From contig JAHEAM010000099.1 in assembly GCA_024642765.1 (NCBI GenBank), positions 1 through 10,354 on the forward strand: DNA of 10,354 nt, read 5' to 3'. Shown piece after piece: positions 1 to 8,000 of this stretch (position 1 is its first letter; every line of letters begins with the position of its first letter). The position numbers and the translations under genes were made by a program. The notes beneath the pieces were generated by a model. It saw only the letters and a program-made list of their open reading frames with translations, had not been told where the DNA came from and ran no database searches. This DNA comes from Planctomycetaceae bacterium (GTDB taxonomy: Bacteria; Planctomycetota; Planctomycetia; Pirellulales; Pirellulaceae).

Positions 1-1339
1 GCGGCCCAAACACCGTTGCGTTGTCTTGGGCTCCCGCGAAAATCAGGTAGGGAGAATCATGGCTCACGGCAACGTCATAAAACTCGCCCGTTGGTAAGTT
101 ATTGAAGTGCATCCACGCTGCACCTTTATCGAAGCTTTGGTACAACCCTCCATCATTGCCAAGGACTACGTGATTTGGATTTGAGGGATTGATCCACATC
201 TCACATTGATCCAAGTGCAAACCACTTGCTGCGCTCGGAACCATGTGGGTAACTTGTCCGCTCAATAAATTGAAACTCTCGCCGCCATCGGAGCTGTGGG
301 CAACTCGGACCCCGAGCACAAAAATCTCGTTGTCGTCCTGTGGGTTGACATAAATGTTCGCGAAGTACCAACCGATCTGCGAAAAAATCATGAGATTGTC
401 CCGGTGTGTTTGCTTCCAGGTCTTGCCGGCATCGAGACTTTTGAAGACTTGCGCTGCGCCATTTTCAATCTGACCACGATTATCCACGACCGCATAGACC
501 TTATTTGAATCGGTATGTGACACTGCGAGTCCGATTCGCCCGATCTCGTCTCCCGAAGGCAAACCTTGATCGCATTTTTGCCAAGTGACGCCCGCATCGC
601 TGCTTCGAAACACGCCGCTGCCAGGGCCACTGACGCCCGGAACATTCTCCCAGGTAGAAGCGTAAGCAACGTCGGGGTTGTCACGAGCCCAAATAATATC
701 GTTTGCTCCCGTTCGCTCATTGATTTTGAGGACATGTTGCCATGTTTTGCCCCCGTCTTCGGTACGAAAGAGTCCCCGATTAACATTTTCGGTCCAGAAA
801 TGTCCAAGCACGGCAACCAAGGCAACGTCTGGATTCGTTGGATGGATTGCAATCTCGCCGATATGCCAGGAATCGTTCAGTCCCAGGTGACGCCAATGCC
901 CGCCGCCATCGTCGGAGCGATAGATGCCAGTGCCGGGAATCGTAAAGTTACGAGGCTTCTTCAGACTTCGTCCCGTGCCCAGATATATCACCTCGGGATT
1001 GGAAGGCGCGAGCGCAAAGTCACCAATGCCGAGTGACGCCTGGTCTTCAAAAATTGGCACCCAAGTCACACCGTTGTTTGTGGTCTTCCATAGACTGCCA
1101 CATCCATACGCGGCATACATGACTCCAGGGTGTGAGGGATCAAGTTGCACTGCTTCCACACGTGCCGAATTCACGAGAGGCCCAACGCTAATCCACTCAA
1201 GTCCGAATTCGGTCTCGCGTTTAAGACTCTGGTAGGTCTCAAACGAATCCAGGAGCGGTGACCTGGGTTGTTGTGAAAACGAAGGAATGCCAAGCAACAT
1301 GCTGATTGCAAACACAAATAGGTATTTCGTTTTGGACAT
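1..1339 (-). CDS. Secreted sortilin/VPS10-like BNR (Asp-box) beta-propeller protein, 3' part missing
   Basis: Reading the minus strand from ATG at 1339-1337 gives 446 uninterrupted codons to the left edge, so the C-terminal part lies outside the window. Residues 1-22 form a Sec signal peptide (SKTK n-region, hydrophobic core, likely cut after SFS). Asp-box motifs of the S-x-D-x-G-x-x-W type recur near residues 86 (TTNNGVTW), 141 (RSDDGGGHW), 192 (RTEDGGKTW), 245 (RSSDAGVTW), 300 (KSLDAGKTW), 349 (SSDGGESF) and 401 (QSFDKGAAW). The blades end in a conserved segment, GEFYDVAVSHDSPYL then AGAQDN, typical of the WD40/YVTN/BNR-like proteins often annotated as VPS10/sortilin or 'glycosyl hydrolase'. 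Family members are usually about twice this length. Enzymatic activity is not established; a binding or scaffold propeller in the envelope is equally possible. No Shine-Dalgarno is visible before the start. The gene is divergent from the next one. Confidence 0.93.
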   Translation of the reverse strand, partial: MSKTKYLFVFAISMLLGIPSFSQQPRSPLLDSFETYQSLKRETEFGLEWISVGPLVNSARVEAVQLDPSHPGVMYAAYGCGSLWKTTNNGVTWVPIFEDQASLGIGDFALAPSNPEVIYLGTGRSLKKPRNFTIPGTGIYRSDDGGGHWRHLGLNDSWHIGEIAIHPTNPDVALVAVLGHFWTENVNRGLFRTEDGGKTWQHVLKINERTGANDIIWARDNPDVAYASTWENVPGVSGPGSGVFRSSDAGVTWQKCDQGLPSGDEIGRIGLAVSHTDSNKVYAVVDNRGQIENGAAQVFKSLDAGKTWKQTHRDNLMIFSQIGWYFANIYVNPQDDNEIFVLGVRVAHSSDGGESFNLLSGQVTHMVPSAASGLHLDQCEMWINPSNPNHVVLGNDGGLYQSFDKGAAWMHFNNLPTGEFYDVAVSHDSPYLIFAGAQDNATVFGP

Positions 1340-1570
1340 AGCGAATTAGTTGATAGACTCCGAAGTTGAAATGGAAATAGCTTGGATTGTACGGCAGGTC
1401 TTGCCCTGTCGCGACGTTGGCATGCAAAATTGTCGAGTTCCGTTATTCGTTTCAATAAGAGCTGACTTGTTTCGCGAATGCAATTTCCGATTGCACACGG
1501 TATATTGTTAAGAGTAGTACATTCGAGCAGTCGGGAAACCTTCGGTCAATTTTGAAAGTTGGGTGATTCT
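1340..1570. other. Divergent intergenic region
   Basis: This 231-bp stretch lies between the minus-strand propeller gene and the plus-strand 695-residue gene, so it should hold promoters for both. I see no convincing full sigma70 promoter. There is a -10-like TACAAT on the minus strand (plus positions 1386-1391), about 47 nt before the propeller start. There is also a -10-like TATATT on the plus strand at 1501-1506. Neither has a good -35 box at proper spacing. A perfect 6-bp inverted repeat sits at 1479-1495. Short reading frames here on the minus strand are extensions of, or shadows over, the propeller start. Confidence 0.5.
1479..1495. promoter_or_regulatory. Inverted repeat, possible operator
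   Basis: TGCAAT and ATTGCA flank a 5-nt spacer (TTCCG), a perfect 6-bp dyad ending 5 nt upstream of the -10-like TATATT at 1501. The position would suit a repressor or activator site for the 695-residue gene. A 6-bp dyad can arise by chance, and no partner site was found elsewhere in the gap. Confidence 0.25.
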
Positions 1571-3658
1571 ATGCTGGCTTTTTGTTTCAGCTGCACCTGG
1601 GTGGTATGCCTGATTTTGCATTCCGTTTTGCAGGCACAACAGAGCAATGATGTCGCGCATTGGCTTGATCAAGATACGGCATTGTTGATCAACGTAACCC
1701 AGCCGGCGGAAACCATTCGTCGCGTGCGAAAGCTTGACTTGTTTTCCAATCCGCGATTCCACAAAGCTCTGCAGATGCTTTCGGACGAACGATTTCCAAT
1801 TCTGACTGCGGATGCGACGGATGACGTTGTCGAGCAGTTGGCGGAATTGGAAGACTTACTGGCAAACGTCGACCAAATTTCACTGGCGGTTCATGCTATC
1901 GACAATCAACAGTTTTGCTGGACGCTATTCCTTCGTTCAAACTCGGATGCGCTCACGAAACTCAGTGAGCAATTGTTGGGCGTTGATGAATTGCTCAAGC
2001 GTTCGATCCAATTGGGCTCTGACTCCGTAACCGAAACCGATGCGGAAACCGATGGTGACGGCAACGCCGAGAACGAATCCACTGACGTTGGAGACCTGGG
2101 TTGGTGTCGGATTGGCATGATTGATAATTGTCTGGTGTTGTCCAGTCAGCCAGCAGCGTTCGAGCAACTACAGTCACGTTCGGTTGACGCAAAATTTTCG
2201 TCACTGGGCAAGTCCCGAAAGTACCAAGCGATCGCACTGCGTGAGTCGGGGTTGGATAGCGTTCCAGGTCGGATTTCGATTTATGGCAATCCCATCCGTC
2301 TCAAATTCTTTATGCCTTGGATAACTGAAGATCGGTGGAAAAGGTATGCCATCCTAGACCTGCCCTCTTGCGGCCTGACGTTTGCGTTGATCGATCCCGA
2401 TGAACAAGAGAATGCGAATGCTCCCATTGCATTGATCGATGCTATTGCCAAGTACACAGAGCCAGCGGTTGGTTACGCCAAGCTATTTCAACAGTATCGC
2501 CCAATTGAGATTCCGCAACTGGCAGTTGATCCGTTTGAGTTGACTGTTTTCGCGCGTGACGAGACAGCGTTTGCTGCTGAACTTGCGAGGTCGTTTGATC
2601 AAGAACACGGCGCGGGCGCGGCCGAGGAATTCTGGAAGCAGCATTTCTCGCAAACGACCTTGGACGTTAATCGCGATGCGTTGCCACGACGCGAGGCATT
2701 TGTGGAGGCGCGTTATGTCAATATCAACGACCCTCAAGGCCGCAATGCCGCCGAAGTCATCACGCTTGACAAAGTGCTTGATTTTTCCGCGGCAGAACGA
2801 TACGCGACGGGGGTTATCGAATTCGGAATGAAAATTCAGAATCGAAAGTTTCAAAACGAAGTCGCGGGAACATCGCAATGGTGGCTTGCGCCTAACGAAT
2901 CCTTCGCGGCTAATACGGGATTGAATGGGCTCGATCGGCAGAACAACACACGCGTCGATTTGGTAAACGGCCTTCATGATGCCTACGTATTGACCGATCA
3001 GTGGTGGATACAAGGTGACATGCCTGCCGTCCAGCAGCAAATCGACTTGATGGCATCAAGTGCAGGCCAGGACTTTTCGCAGTCGATTCGAGAACTGCAA
3101 GATGATTTGCAACATCGTTTTTCCAAATGCTCGCCACCGGTCATGATTTCATATTTTACGGAGCGGGCTTGGGAGGAAAATGTGAATCAAATCGAGGATC
3201 AGTACGCGATGGTAAACGGAACGAAGCAAAATGTCACGTTTACTTTTTCTGGTAGCGATGGCAACACGATCAGGCTCGAGCAACTGTTCGGCGGAGAGTC
3301 ATCGGGGACCGTTCAGCTCGATGGAAATATCATTCTCCAAGGTCTCGACAACACGGAAGACAAACCTGCTGAGAAATCTGAAGGGAACGCGGCCCGTAGT
3401 GGAAATTTGGTCATGCAAATGGTGACGCCAATGCCACTGGGCGAACGCAACGAAGACGGCTATCGCCTTGAATTGAAACGCCGAGAAGATTTGCAAAAGG
3501 CAATTGAAGTAATGTTCTGGAAAAGCGTTATCGAAAGTTTCCCGCGTCAACTGCTACTGTATAGCCAAGGCGAAGCGAGTTTTCGGCTAATCGCAGGCGT
3601 TTATGGTAATGAGGATACTCACGAACAACTTCACGACTCTCAGTCACATCCACGATAG
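1571..3658 (+). CDS. Exported protein of unknown function, 695 residues
   Basis: I do not recognise a named family. The frame is closed by a stop at 1553-1555, so the start is TTG at 1559 or ATG at 1571. I chose the ATG because GGGTGA lies a few bases upstream and the peptide then opens directly with a hydrophobic stretch (residues 1-20) ending in LQAQQ, resembling a Sec signal without the usual positive charges. The mature part begins with an 'ALLINV' strand and helical segments, loosely like planctomycete exported proteins of the DUF3352 type, but that similarity is weak and by eye only. An acidic low-complexity linker rich in D, E, T and N covers about residues 149-175, and a second polar linker lies shortly before the C-terminal 75 residues. 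No catalytic motif, CxxCH or Asp-box is visible. It is followed 21 nt later by the sialidase-like gene, suggesting co-transcription and an envelope role. The coding call is firm; the function is unknown. Confidence 0.88.
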   Translation: MLAFCFSCTWVVCLILHSVLQAQQSNDVAHWLDQDTALLINVTQPAETIRRVRKLDLFSNPRFHKALQMLSDERFPILTADATDDVVEQLAELEDLLANVDQISLAVHAIDNQQFCWTLFLRSNSDALTKLSEQLLGVDELLKRSIQLGSDSVTETDAETDGDGNAENESTDVGDLGWCRIGMIDNCLVLSSQPAAFEQLQSRSVDAKFSSLGKSRKYQAIALRESGLDSVPGRISIYGNPIRLKFFMPWITEDRWKRYAILDLPSCGLTFALIDPDEQENANAPIALIDAIAKYTEPAVGYAKLFQQYRPIEIPQLAVDPFELTVFARDETAFAAELARSFDQEHGAGAAEEFWKQHFSQTTLDVNRDALPRREAFVEARYVNINDPQGRNAAEVITLDKVLDFSAAERYATGVIEFGMKIQNRKFQNEVAGTSQWWLAPNESFAANTGLNGLDRQNNTRVDLVNGLHDAYVLTDQWWIQGDMPAVQQQIDLMASSAGQDFSQSIRELQDDLQHRFSKCSPPVMISYFTERAWEENVNQIEDQYAMVNGTKQNVTFTFSGSDGNTIRLEQLFGGESSGTVQLDGNIILQGLDNTEDKPAEKSEGNAARSGNLVMQMVTPMPLGERNEDGYRLELKRREDLQKAIEVMFWKSVIESFPRQLLLYSQGEASFRLIAGVYGNEDTHEQLHDSQSHPR

Positions 3659-3679
3659 AGTCTTGCAGAAGAGGCGCCG

Positions 3680-4744
3680 ATGTTTCACTTTGATAGATTT
3701 ACGAAGTTTCAACGCTTAGCGTTTGGATTAGGGCTTCTGTTCGTCCCGACCGCGACGGCGTTGGGCCAGGAACTCGCTACAACGAACAGTACGCAGCAAA
3801 CGTCTTCAGCGAATTTAACACTTGTTGAACATTCCAAAATCTGGGATCAATCGCCCCACAACGCGTTTACTGATTTATTGTTCTTCGATAATCACTGGTA
3901 CTGCGTGTTTCGCGAAGGTGCCCGGCATGTATCACCCGATGGCGCAATTCGTGTCATCGTTTCCGAAGACGGCAAAGAATGGAGTTCTCTGGCGTTGATC
4001 ACCAACCCGGAGTTCGATTTGCGCGACGCAAAATTGTCGGTCACGCCCAATGGAGAACTCCTGCTCAACGGTGCCGGGATGCAAGCCGAGGAGAAAGTTC
4101 GGTATCACTCGATGGTCTGGACCTCCAACGACGCGGGCAAGTCCTGGAGTGATGGAAAAACGATTGGAGAACCCGGCGACTGGCTCTGGCGCGTCCAGTG
4201 GCATCAGGGAGCAGCTTACTCCATGGGATATGGAACCGATCGCGATCAGAGCAAACGAGGTTTACGGTTTTACAAAAGCGACGATGGTCTGGACTATCAA
4301 ACCGTTATTGAAAAAGTCAATGTTCCCAATGGGGTGGGGGAGGACAAAATACTGTTTATCGAAAATGAGCAGGCTATTTGTTTGCTGCGAAACGAGTCCG
4401 GTGACAAACGGGCGTTGTTGGGACGGGCAACGGCACCCTTTCTTGAATGGAAGTGGCAGGAGTTAGACCAACCAATCGGCGGACCCAATATGTTGCAGCT
4501 TCCCAACGGTAGAATCATTGCGGCAGCTCGTTTGTATCAACCGAAAATGCGAACGGCATTGCTGTGGCTCGATCCAGACGCTGGAACGATGACGGAGTGT
4601 TTAACGTTGCCTTCCGGTGGAGATACCAGTTACCCTGGCATGGTCTATCGCGATGGTTTTCTGTGGGTTAGCTATTATTCGTCACACGAAGGTAAAGCAA
4701 ATATATACTTTGCCAAAGTCAAAATAGACTCAAATTCAAAATAG
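3680..4744 (+). CDS. Secreted sialidase-superfamily (BNR/Asp-box) propeller protein
   Basis: 354 residues with a strong ribosome binding site, AGAAGAGG at 3667-3674, 5 nt before the ATG. Residues 1-29 are a Sec signal peptide with basic n-region, core AFGLGLLFVP and probable cleavage after ALG. The mature protein is one compact propeller: FTDLLFFDNHWYCVFREG (63-80), a variant Asp-box VSEDGKEW (94-101), DLRDAKLS (113-120), Asp-box TSNDAGKSW (148-156), LLRNES (235-240), DTSYPGMV (315-322) and SYYSSHEG (331-338). These match the planctomycete 'exo-alpha-sialidase / sialidase family' proteins, and R78, R237, R284, Y318 and E337 are plausible counterparts of sialidase active-site residues. The assignment of individual catalytic roles is inference. 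The natural substrate is unknown; many relatives are encoded by organisms with no known sialic acid use, so the name should not be taken literally. It probably forms an operon with the upstream orphan. Confidence 0.88.
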   Translation: MFHFDRFTKFQRLAFGLGLLFVPTATALGQELATTNSTQQTSSANLTLVEHSKIWDQSPHNAFTDLLFFDNHWYCVFREGARHVSPDGAIRVIVSEDGKEWSSLALITNPEFDLRDAKLSVTPNGELLLNGAGMQAEEKVRYHSMVWTSNDAGKSWSDGKTIGEPGDWLWRVQWHQGAAYSMGYGTDRDQSKRGLRFYKSDDGLDYQTVIEKVNVPNGVGEDKILFIENEQAICLLRNESGDKRALLGRATAPFLEWKWQELDQPIGGPNMLQLPNGRIIAAARLYQPKMRTALLWLDPDAGTMTECLTLPSGGDTSYPGMVYRDGFLWVSYYSSHEGKANIYFAKVKIDSNSK

Positions 4745-4750
4745 TCTTGT

Positions 4751-4850
4751 AGCTGCGGCAGCGCAGCCCCTCGTGTCAGCAAGGAACCAGAATCGCAGCC
4801 GGCAGCGTGAGCAAGGCAGTCGTTCCAGCTGACTTCCTGGCGTTGCCTTT
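4751..4850. repeat. GC-rich repeat-like intergenic element
   Basis: Two 23-nt units with 16 identical positions by hand alignment lie 32 nt apart at 4763-4785 and 4795-4817; both begin GCAGCC and share the end AGCAAGG. The first overlaps a perfect 6-bp GC hairpin, GCTGCG-GCAG-CGCAGC, at 4752-4767, and the second runs into a larger imperfect hairpin at 4813-4849. The composition and folding resemble dispersed REP-like intergenic elements, but dispersion cannot be tested in one window. Confidence 0.4.
4813..4849 (+). terminator. Imperfect hairpin, possible terminator after the sialidase-like gene
   Basis: AAGGCA (4813-4818) pairs with TGCCTT (4844-4849). Inside it CG (4821-4822) pairs with CG (4841-4842), and CCAG (4825-4828) pairs with CTGG (4837-4840), closing an 8-nt loop, with small bulges between. 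It lies about 70 nt after the sialidase-like stop. Only a short T run follows, so intrinsic termination is doubtful and the hairpin may simply be part of the repeat-like element. Confidence 0.22.
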
Positions 4851-5002
4851 CCTCGAGGACGCGTCGAGTTACGATGAATTCACAGCTTTCCCATTAAATC
4901 CGATTTCAGAGGAACAAAATGCTGCTTTGACCGCCTAGATTTTTCAATAACTTCCGCTTCGACCACCTAATGGTAAGTTTATCCCGACCCGACCTTGATA
5001 CA

Positions 5003-5024
5003 ATTGAAATTAATGATTTTCAAT
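5003..5024 (+). promoter_or_regulatory. Inverted repeat overlapping the start codon of the cytochrome-like gene
   Basis: ATTGAAA (5003-5009) is complementary to TTTCAAT (5018-5024), leaving an 8-nt loop. The right arm includes the first two bases of the ATG at 5023, so the RNA hairpin would sequester the start if the leader includes it. The stem is AT-rich and would be weak. No Shine-Dalgarno precedes this start. Confidence 0.25.
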
Positions 5025-8000
5025 GCGTACGTCGGTGACGTCCTTTTCGGGAGTTGGTTCAGTGTGTCTGTTCAATAATTGGATAAAAAAAATTAACTGC
5101 GGATTGTTGCTCCTAGGGGCAATAGCCTACGGTAACAACGCTTTTGGGCAGGCTGGGCCTGGCGAGCAAGTGAGTATTGGTCTGGGGGACGAGCGGACAG
5201 TCGAATTCAACCGAGATATTCGACCGATCTTGGCGGACAATTGTTACGCGTGTCATGGTCCGGACAAAAACCAGCGACAGGCGGAACTGAGGCTGGATGT
5301 GCCTGAGGTTGTTGGCGATGGGACCGATTCAGAAATCATTGTGGCGGGCAAGGCTGGCGAAAGCGAATTGATCCGACGGATTTTCTCAGACGACGCCGAT
5401 GAAGTCATGCCTCCCAAGGACCATCGCAAGAAACTTTCGGCTGAACAAAAGGACCTTTTGCGACTTTGGATCGAACAAGGAGCCCATTGGGAGGGGCATT
5501 GGGCTTGGCTTCCAGTCAAATCAGCGAACCCGAAGATAGATTCTGAATCGGTGATCGATCAACGAGTCCGAGCGAGATTGTCGGAACGTCAGATCGAGCC
5601 GTCACCGGAAGCCGATCGGCGAACGCTGATCCGTCGTCTTTATTTTGATGTCGTAGGCCTACCGCCTTCGCCAACTCAAGTCGCTTCGTTTGTTGCGGAC
5701 AAATCACCGAACGCCTATGAAAAAGTCGTCGATGAACTACTGGCTTCGCCACATTTTGGCGAGCGAATGGCCGCGTACTGGTTGGACTTGGTTCGCTACG
5801 CAGATACGGTGGGTTATCACGGCGATCAAGACGTCAGCGTTTCGCCCTATCGCGACTACGTCATCAACGCATTCAATGACAATAAGCCCTTTGATGAGTT
5901 CACTCGCGAGCAACTGGCGGGCGACTTGCTTCCCTCGCCGACACTTTGGCAACAAGTCGCCTCGGGCTACAACCGCCTGGGGATGATGTCTGCCGAAGGC
6001 GGCGTGCAGCCCGATGAGTATCTCACCAAGTACGCGGCCGATCGCGTCCGTACGACCGCATCGGTTTGGCTCGGCATCACGCTGGGTTGTTGCGAGTGTC
6101 ACGATCACAAATTCGATCCGTTCACGACGAAGGATTTTTATTCGTTCGGCGCGTTCTTCGCAGATATCAAAGAACGAGGTCTATACGATGGCGCCAACTC
6201 GACGGGCGATTGGGGACCGAGTGTCTCTGTCGCCGATGATGAGTTGGCCGGTTTGCTTCGTCCACTTGATGACCACCTAAGTGAGTTGCGATCGAAGATG
6301 ACCGCCACCACCGATGGGGTGGCTCAAGAGCAAGCCGCCTGGGAAAAAGAAATCCGCAGTCAGCTCTTCGATTGGAAGGCACTCAAGCCGGAAAGTTTCG
6401 CAGCGGTCAATCAAACGACCTTTGCGATTCAGGAAGATCAATCGATATTGCTGAGTGGCGATGCGTCCAATGAAGATTGCTATGTCATCGGTGTGACCTT
6501 GCCAGCAGGTAAATATCAGGCGCTCCGGCTAGAAGGTCTGGCACACGATTCGTTGCCAAAGAAAGGGCCTGGACGCGCCGACAATGCAAATTTCGTTGTC
6601 ACAGAATTGCTGGTCGTTCGTGATTCCTCTGCGCCCAATTTGGACTCACTGAAGAAAGTCCATGACCTGTGGGACAAGGAAAGTCAAGCGAAACTAGTTC
6701 GACTAACTTCCGCAACGGCAACGATCGAGCAGGCCGACAACTCGGAAAATAATCCGTATAAAAAGTGGCCCGCCGAAGCCGCTATCGACCATGACCAACA
6801 CGGACCAACTTGGGGCTGGGCCATCTTGCCAGAGACAGGACAGGACAATGAACTGGTCGTACGATTTGTTGAACCGATTGAAGTTGCCGAATCGGATAAA
6901 TTGCAAATCGTCATTCAACAGTATCATGGCCAAGGGAATCATGTTCTGGGTCGATTTCGCTTGTCCATCTCGACCGATCCAGCGGCTCGCGCTAACCCAA
7001 TCAGAAGTCTACCTGCCGAAATTCGCGAGATCTTGAGTTTGCCTGCCGCAGAACGCACTGTCGAACAAACGACAATAGTCTCGAACTATTTCATTTCGAT
7101 CGCACCTCGTTTTGAACCAACTCGCGAACAGATCGTCAACCTTGAAAAAGAACGGGCCGATTTGGTTGCCCAGCATACACGTACGACCCTGGTAACCGTC
7201 GCCGTCGAGCCCCGTCCGATGCGCGTATTGCCACGCGGAAATTGGATGGACCACTCGGGTGAAGTCGTCGAGCCGAGAATTCCGGCACTATTTGCAAACG
7301 AGGTAGCGACGGACTCGCGACGTTTGACGCGATTGGATCTGGCGAATTGGATTGTCGATCCGCAAAATCCGATGACGTCCCGCGTGTTCGTGAACCGCGT
7401 TTGGAAAATGTACTTTGGAACCGGTTTTTCAAAAGTGCTGGACGACGTGGGTTCGCAAGGCGAATGGCCATCGCATCCACAGTTGCTCGATCGCCTCGCG
7501 TCTGACTTTGTGGGTTCTGGTTACGATATCAAGAAACTAGTTCGGCAGATCTTGATGAGTCAGACCTATCGGCAAAGTTCCATCCCTCGGCCGGAACTAG
7601 CCAGCATCGATCCCTACAATCGCTTGTTGGCGCGGCAGGCGAGTTTTCGAATAGAAGCCGAAATGATTCGCGACAACGCCTTGTCGGTCAGTGGATTATT
7701 GGTCCCCAAGATCGGGGGACGCAGCGTGAAGCCCTATCAGCCTGCGGGCTTGTACCAACATCTGAATTTTCCGGCCCGCGAGTATGTGGCCGACCACGGC
7801 GAAAGTCAGTTCCGTCGTGGGTTGTACACACACTGGCAGCGTCAGTTCTTGCATCCAGCGATGAAGACGTTTGATGCTCCGTCGCGGGAAGAGTGTACGT
7901 GCGATCGCCCTCGTTCCAATACACCGACAGGCGCACTCGTCATGCTCAACGACCCGAGCTTGGTGGAGGCCGCCCGGGCCCTCGCCCAATCTTGTTGCGA

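Larger units (their letters stand above)
4745..5022. other. Intergenic region between the sialidase-like and cytochrome-like genes
   Basis: This 278-bp gap has two different halves. The left part (to about 4870) is GC-rich and contains an imperfect tandem repeat and two hairpins. The right part (about 4880-5022) is AT-rich and probably carries the promoter for the downstream four-gene run. A -10-like TACAAT occurs at 4999-5004, and a TTGACC resembling a -35 occurs at 4927-4932, but they are too far apart to be one promoter. I see no intact gene, tRNA or recognisable riboswitch. Confidence 0.5.

Noticed and set aside
388..1036. Open frames of about 155 codons on both strands near the left end
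   Set aside because: They are out of frame with the Asp-box propeller gene on the minus strand, which explains the sequence with seven repeated motifs.
2483..3040. A 185-codon open frame on the minus strand opposite the orphan gene
   Set aside because: No recognisable motif, and it lies wholly inside the intact 695-codon plus-strand gene that has an export-like N-terminus and a neighbour in the same direction.
4919..4930. Three-codon mini-frame (ATG CTG CTT TGA) preceded by AGAGGA
   Set aside because: The spacing is good, but so short a frame arises easily by chance, and no attenuator hairpins or run of regulatory codons accompany it.
4927..4955. Possible sigma70 promoter starting with TTGACC
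   Set aside because: No -10-like hexamer occurs at 16-18 nt; the best candidate, TAACTT, is at about 15 nt and matches poorly.
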